Source of the DNA: Psychrosphaera aestuarii
GTDB lineage: Bacteria > Pseudomonadota > Gammaproteobacteria > Enterobacterales > Alteromonadaceae
Reading direction: 5' to 3'
Assembly: GCF_017948405.1 (NCBI RefSeq)
Contig: NZ_CP072844.1
Coordinates: forward strand, 1,612,001-1,676,000
Length of the DNA stretch: 64,000 nt
Position 1 is the first letter of the stretch; each line of letters starts with the position of its first letter. Shown here piece after piece: positions 61,035 through 64,000 of the stretch. Below the pieces are notes generated by a model. That model searched no databases. It was given only the letters and a program-made list of their open reading frames with translations, and was not told the origin of the DNA. The position numbers were made by a program, and so were the translations under genes.

Positions 61035-62021
61035 TTAACTAAGCACAAGCGATTGCGCAATATTAGAATGTAAGTGGTGTTCTAAATGAATAGCAGATAA
61101 CATTTCATCTGTTTTTTTGATAGTACGGATGGCTCTAAAAAACGACTCTGCCTGTGGATAGGTCATTTTAAGATAAACCATCCATTGCTTGACTCGGTTT
61201 GAATAATAAAGGCCTTTGTCACCCTCAATCTCATGTTTTGAATAGCTAATTAGCAAAGACAACACATCTACCCAAAGTAACGGTTCTTGGTCACCTTTAA
61301 TCCAAGCTGCTAGATTCGGTAGGGCGAGTGCACCACGTCCAATCATTAGGTTGGTACAACCTGAACGTTGCTGACAAAGGTTCGCTTGTTCTGGGTTCCA
61401 AATTTCACCATTTGCAATCAATGGCGTGTCTACATGTTGGCTAATACTTTTTATTTGTTCCCAATAAGCCGGCGGTTTGTAGCCATCACTTTTAGTTCTT
61501 GCGTGAATAGCAATTTCCGAAACACCGCCCTCACTTAAGGCCTGTGCATTTTCAATGGCTAAAGATGAATCATCAAAACCGAGTCTCATTTTGGCAGTGA
61601 CTGGTAAATTCGAATCAACGGCTGCTCTTACCGCCTTTGCAATACGGTATAGCGTATCAGGCTCTTTTAATAAAATCGCGCCACCACGACTTTTATTGAC
61701 TGCTTTAGCAGGGCATCCAAAATTTAAGTCGATCCCCGGGCTTCCTAAACGTGTTGCTACAACAGCATTTTCGGCTAACCAATCTGGGTCCTGTCCAAGT
61801 AGCTGAATTCGTACTGGCGTGCCAGAAGGTGTTTTACAGCCGTTATATAATTCGGGGCAGTAGCGATAGAAAACGCGTTCAGGTAACTTTTGATCAACAA
61901 TGCGGATAAATTCGGTAACACACAAATCAATACCACCAAAACTAGTCAGCATTTGGCGCATTAAATGGTCTATAACACCTTCCATCGGCGCTAATGTAAT
62001 TTGTGGTTTGATCATTGTCAT
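61035..62021 (-). CDS. dusC: tRNA-dihydrouridine(16) synthase DusC
   Basis: FMN-dependent enzyme that reduces uridine 16 in tRNA. The 328-residue protein starts MTMIKPQITLAPMEGVIDHL. The catalytic Cys103 lies in the NFGCPAKAVNKSRGGAILL motif, and IHARTKSDGYKPPAYW and LIANGEIWNPEQA match DusC, not DusA or DusB. A second ATG at 62015 is possible. It is monocistronic or follows the divergent glyoxalase promoter region. Confidence 0.92.
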   Translation of the reverse strand: MTMIKPQITLAPMEGVIDHLMRQMLTSFGGIDLCVTEFIRIVDQKLPERVFYRYCPELYNGCKTPSGTPVRIQLLGQDPDWLAENAVVATRLGSPGIDLNFGCPAKAVNKSRGGAILLKEPDTLYRIAKAVRAAVDSNLPVTAKMRLGFDDSSLAIENAQALSEGGVSEIAIHARTKSDGYKPPAYWEQIKSISQHVDTPLIANGEIWNPEQANLCQQRSGCTNLMIGRGALALPNLAAWIKGDQEPLLWVDVLSLLISYSKHEIEGDKGLYYSNRVKQWMVYLKMTYPQAESFFRAIRTIKKTDEMLSAIHLEHHLHSNIAQSLVLS

Positions 62022-62175
62022 AGTCTTAATGTTTTAGGGGCGCGTATTATAATGACTTTGTGCAAGGGTGACCAGTTTATCACTTATATAGGGAAGCTGT
62101 TTTGTCGAAGCGATTGATGTTTTGCCTAACAATACATGGTAAATTGACCAAAATTAATTTACACACGGAGCTTAT

Positions 62176-62616
62176 ATGGAATACGTTCACACTATGGTTC
62201 GAGTAAAAGACTTAAATGAGTCTATGGCGTTTTATTGTGATTTATTGGGGCTAAAGGAAGTACATCGACAAGATAATGAGCAGGGGCGCTTTACATTAGT
62301 ATTTTTAGCGGCACCAGACCAATTAGCAGAAGCTACCGAAACAAAAAAACCAACCATTGAGTTGACCTATAACTGGGATCCCGAGGAATATACGGGCGGC
62401 CGAAATTTTGGCCATTTAGCATTTAGAGTTAATGATATTTACGAATTATGTCAAAAGCTGCAGGATGGCGGCGTTGTGATTAATCGACCGCCGAGATGTG
62501 GACATATGGCATTTGTAAAATCTCCAGATGGCATCAGCATTGAATTAATACAAAAAAATGGGTCACTAGAGCCTAAGGAACCATGGGCGTCAATGCCTAA
62601 TACGGGTAGTTGGTAA
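62176..62616 (+). CDS. gloA: Glyoxalase I (lactoylglutathione lyase-like)
   Basis: Detoxifies methylglyoxal by isomerising its glutathione adduct. The 146-residue VOC-family protein keeps all four metal ligands: His5, Glu62, His80 and Glu123 (E. coli GloA: His5, Glu56, His74, Glu122). Motifs are YVHTMVRVKDLNESMAFY, IELTYNWDPEEY and FVKSPDGISIELIQ. A short tail beyond residue 130 is additional. ATG follows CGGAG. It is divergent from dusC. Confidence 0.9.
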   Translation: MEYVHTMVRVKDLNESMAFYCDLLGLKEVHRQDNEQGRFTLVFLAAPDQLAEATETKKPTIELTYNWDPEEYTGGRNFGHLAFRVNDIYELCQKLQDGGVVINRPPRCGHMAFVKSPDGISIELIQKNGSLEPKEPWASMPNTGSW

Positions 62617-62652
62617 ATCTTTTTTAAATACTGAAGTTGGCAACGGGGCTAT

Positions 62653-62973
62653 TTATAGTTGCTGACTATCTAAATGTTCACATTGCCAACAAAACTCAAA
62701 GCTCGCGTGGTTGGTTTCGCCACAGTGCGAGCAGTCCCAGTCAGGTTTGTCGCTGTTGATATCGGTTTCAGTCGCGCGGCAAGCCGCTTTTGCTTCAGCT
62801 ACGTCATTATCATTTAACACCCAAATTTGAGGCCATGCTTCAGTAAACGGTAACTCACCAATAGCTCCGGATATATATTCATTTTTAATCAAATGCTTAA
62901 TGTCCAGTCGCTTTAGTGTTTCGATAAAGGGTTGTAATTCTAAAGTATTGCTACATTGATAAACTTTCTTCAT
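62653..62973 (-). CDS. DUF2007-type protein with C-terminal zinc ribbon
   Basis: Small (106-residue) cytoplasmic protein. Residues 1-65 fit the DUF2007 fold (VYQCSNTLELQPFIETL, then IWVLNDNDVAEAKAA), a PII-like putative signal-transducing domain. Residues 79-100 form a zinc ribbon of the RanBP2 type, with Cys81, Cys84, Cys95 and Cys98 (WDCSHCGE and EFCWQCEH). Function unknown; a protein- or RNA-binding adaptor is plausible. Confidence 0.82.
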   Translation of the reverse strand: MKKVYQCSNTLELQPFIETLKRLDIKHLIKNEYISGAIGELPFTEAWPQIWVLNDNDVAEAKAACRATETDINSDKPDWDCSHCGETNHASFEFCWQCEHLDSQQL

Positions 62974-63109
62974 TCACCCACCTGATTCAATATGTTGTTT
63001 TATACTATGACTTACTCTTCGATAATATGCCAAGTTAACTAAAAACAATTAATGCGATATGTACGAATAGTCTTTATAATAGCGCCTCGTTTTAAAGAGA
63101 GAGAGTAAT

Positions 63110-63976
63110 ATGCAACTGTTTGTTAATGACTTAACCGTGATAGATTTTTCATACCTGTGCACCCAAAGAGGCATGGTAGGTGAGAGTTGGATCGTTGATT
63201 TGACGTTACACGGTGAACTTGATGAACAAAACATGGTTTTAGACTTTGCTAAAGTCAAAAAACAAGTTAAGCGTATTATCGATGACACAGTTGATCATAA
63301 ACTTGTTATTCCTACAGAGTTTGATGGTATTGCTGTTACTCACATAGAAAATAAAGATTATATTCGAGTTGATTTTGAGTCGACAAAGGGTGAAGTAATT
63401 TCAATTTCTAGTCCTGCGGATGCTTATTGCTTTATTGACGCTGAGCGTATAGAAATGCCTGACGTTATTACACATTTGGCCTCGGTAATTAAGCCGCAAC
63501 TTCCTGATAACGTTAAAAAGGTTGAGCTGTCATTGCGAGCTGAGGACATATCTGGATTTTATTATCATTATACTCACGGTCTTAAAAAGCATGACGGTAA
63601 TTGTCAACGTATTGCTCACGGACATAGATCAAAAATACAAATCTTTGAAAATGGCATGAAATCGCCAAGATTAGAAAAAGAACTTTCTTTATTGTGGCAG
63701 GATATTTACGTCGCTACATTAGAAGATGAAGTTACAGCAGAAGAACTAGAATTTATATCAAAACGAGATAACCAAGTTGCTTTTAAGTATGAATCATCAC
63801 AGGGGCATTTTGAGTTAGCGATGGATAAATCATCAGTATATACCATGCCGGTTGATACAACTGTTGAATTAATTGCACAATATCTAGCAGATAAGTTAAA
63901 GACAGAAAACCCAGATAACAGCTACAAAGTAGTGGCTTATGAGGGTGTTGCCAAAGGTGCGATTGCCTTTTCGTAA
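63110..63976 (+). CDS. Two-domain QueD/PTPS-like protein (6-carboxytetrahydropterin synthase family)
   Basis: The 288-residue protein looks like two joined T-fold domains of the 6-pyruvoyl-tetrahydropterin synthase family. The N-terminal domain has MVLDFAKVKKQV and the DH of VDHKLVIP (Asp62-His63) but no HxH zinc site. The C-terminal domain (about 135-285) has His156 (YTHGL), Cys165 and HGH at 170-172 (GNCQRIAHGHRS), which match the zinc ligands and catalytic Cys of QueD. It may act in queuosine or folate metabolism, but I cannot tell if it is active. No other queuosine gene is in the window. The gene is complete. Confidence 0.75.
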   Translation: MQLFVNDLTVIDFSYLCTQRGMVGESWIVDLTLHGELDEQNMVLDFAKVKKQVKRIIDDTVDHKLVIPTEFDGIAVTHIENKDYIRVDFESTKGEVISISSPADAYCFIDAERIEMPDVITHLASVIKPQLPDNVKKVELSLRAEDISGFYYHYTHGLKKHDGNCQRIAHGHRSKIQIFENGMKSPRLEKELSLLWQDIYVATLEDEVTAEELEFISKRDNQVAFKYESSQGHFELAMDKSSVYTMPVDTTVELIAQYLADKLKTENPDNSYKVVAYEGVAKGAIAFS

Positions 63977-64000
63977 TATTATTTAAATGGTGCTATGACG

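Overview
The window is about 64 kb of low-GC chromosome from a marine-type gammaproteobacterium, most likely order Alteromonadales and close to Colwelliaceae (Colwellia/Thalassotalea-like). This rests on gene content and order: gltA/sdhCDAB/sucABCD, rluE-mnmA-hflD-purB beside a monomeric icd, the perM/bepA/arsC-like/wrbA neighbourhood, gcvR-bcp/dapA-bamC, large TonB-dependent receptors, and a two-lipoyl-domain SucB. The placement is inferred from protein character, not from a database search. I see no tRNA, rRNA, CRISPR array, prophage or insertion sequence; this is mainly core chromosome with a few accessory inserts.

Region by region: (1) 1-9.2 kb holds the 3' part of one RND efflux permease on +, converging on an MdtABC-like operon on - (adaptor lipoprotein plus two RND permeases, no outer-membrane channel gene). 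(2) 9.4-21 kb is a TCA-cycle block: gltA on -, then sdhCDAB, sucAB and sucCD on +, with a recognisable sdh promoter and a separate sucC promoter. (3) 21-26.9 kb has a TonB-dependent receptor, a leucine-dehydrogenase-type amino-acid dehydrogenase, and a GNAT acetyltransferase paired with the ribosomal oxygenase RoxA. (4) 27-33.3 kb is rluE-mnmA-hflD-purB on - and, divergently, a 740-residue monomeric isocitrate dehydrogenase. (5) 33.4-37.1 kb has a second TonB-dependent receptor and, divergently, a small secreted protein. (6) 37.1-43.7 kb is a long, tightly packed minus-strand gene run: unknown protein, BepA, ArsC-like protein, WrbA, DUF2069 membrane protein, CRY-DASH and an iron-sulfur photolyase. 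(7) 43.8-48.4 kb carries a TusA-like protein and PerM on +, gcvR-bcp on -, dapA-bamC on +. (8) 48.4-54.0 kb is a three-gene SMC/condensin-like operon (ATPase, small partner, kleisin-like partner), the most unusual system here. (9) 54-64 kb holds a NUDIX hydrolase, a DUF748/AsmA-like protein, a DMT permease, an isopenicillin-N-synthase-like oxygenase, an M2 (ACE-like) peptidase lipoprotein, DusC, glyoxalase I, a zinc-ribbon DUF2007 protein and a two-domain QueD/PTPS-like protein.

How the genes work together: citrate synthase, isocitrate dehydrogenase, 2-oxoglutarate dehydrogenase E1/E2, succinyl-CoA synthetase and succinate dehydrogenase supply most of the TCA cycle (aconitase, E3, fumarase and malate dehydrogenase are not in the window). 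MnmA, RluE, DusC and RoxA are a theme of tRNA, rRNA and ribosomal-protein modification. BepA, BamC, the DUF748 protein and the receptors are envelope biogenesis and outer-membrane functions. The best candidate for an undescribed system is the SMC operon at 48442-53990. It has MukB/MksB-like architecture, but its gene order (ATPase first) is the reverse of the mukFEB, mksFEB and jetABC orders, and it has no JetD-type nuclease beside it.
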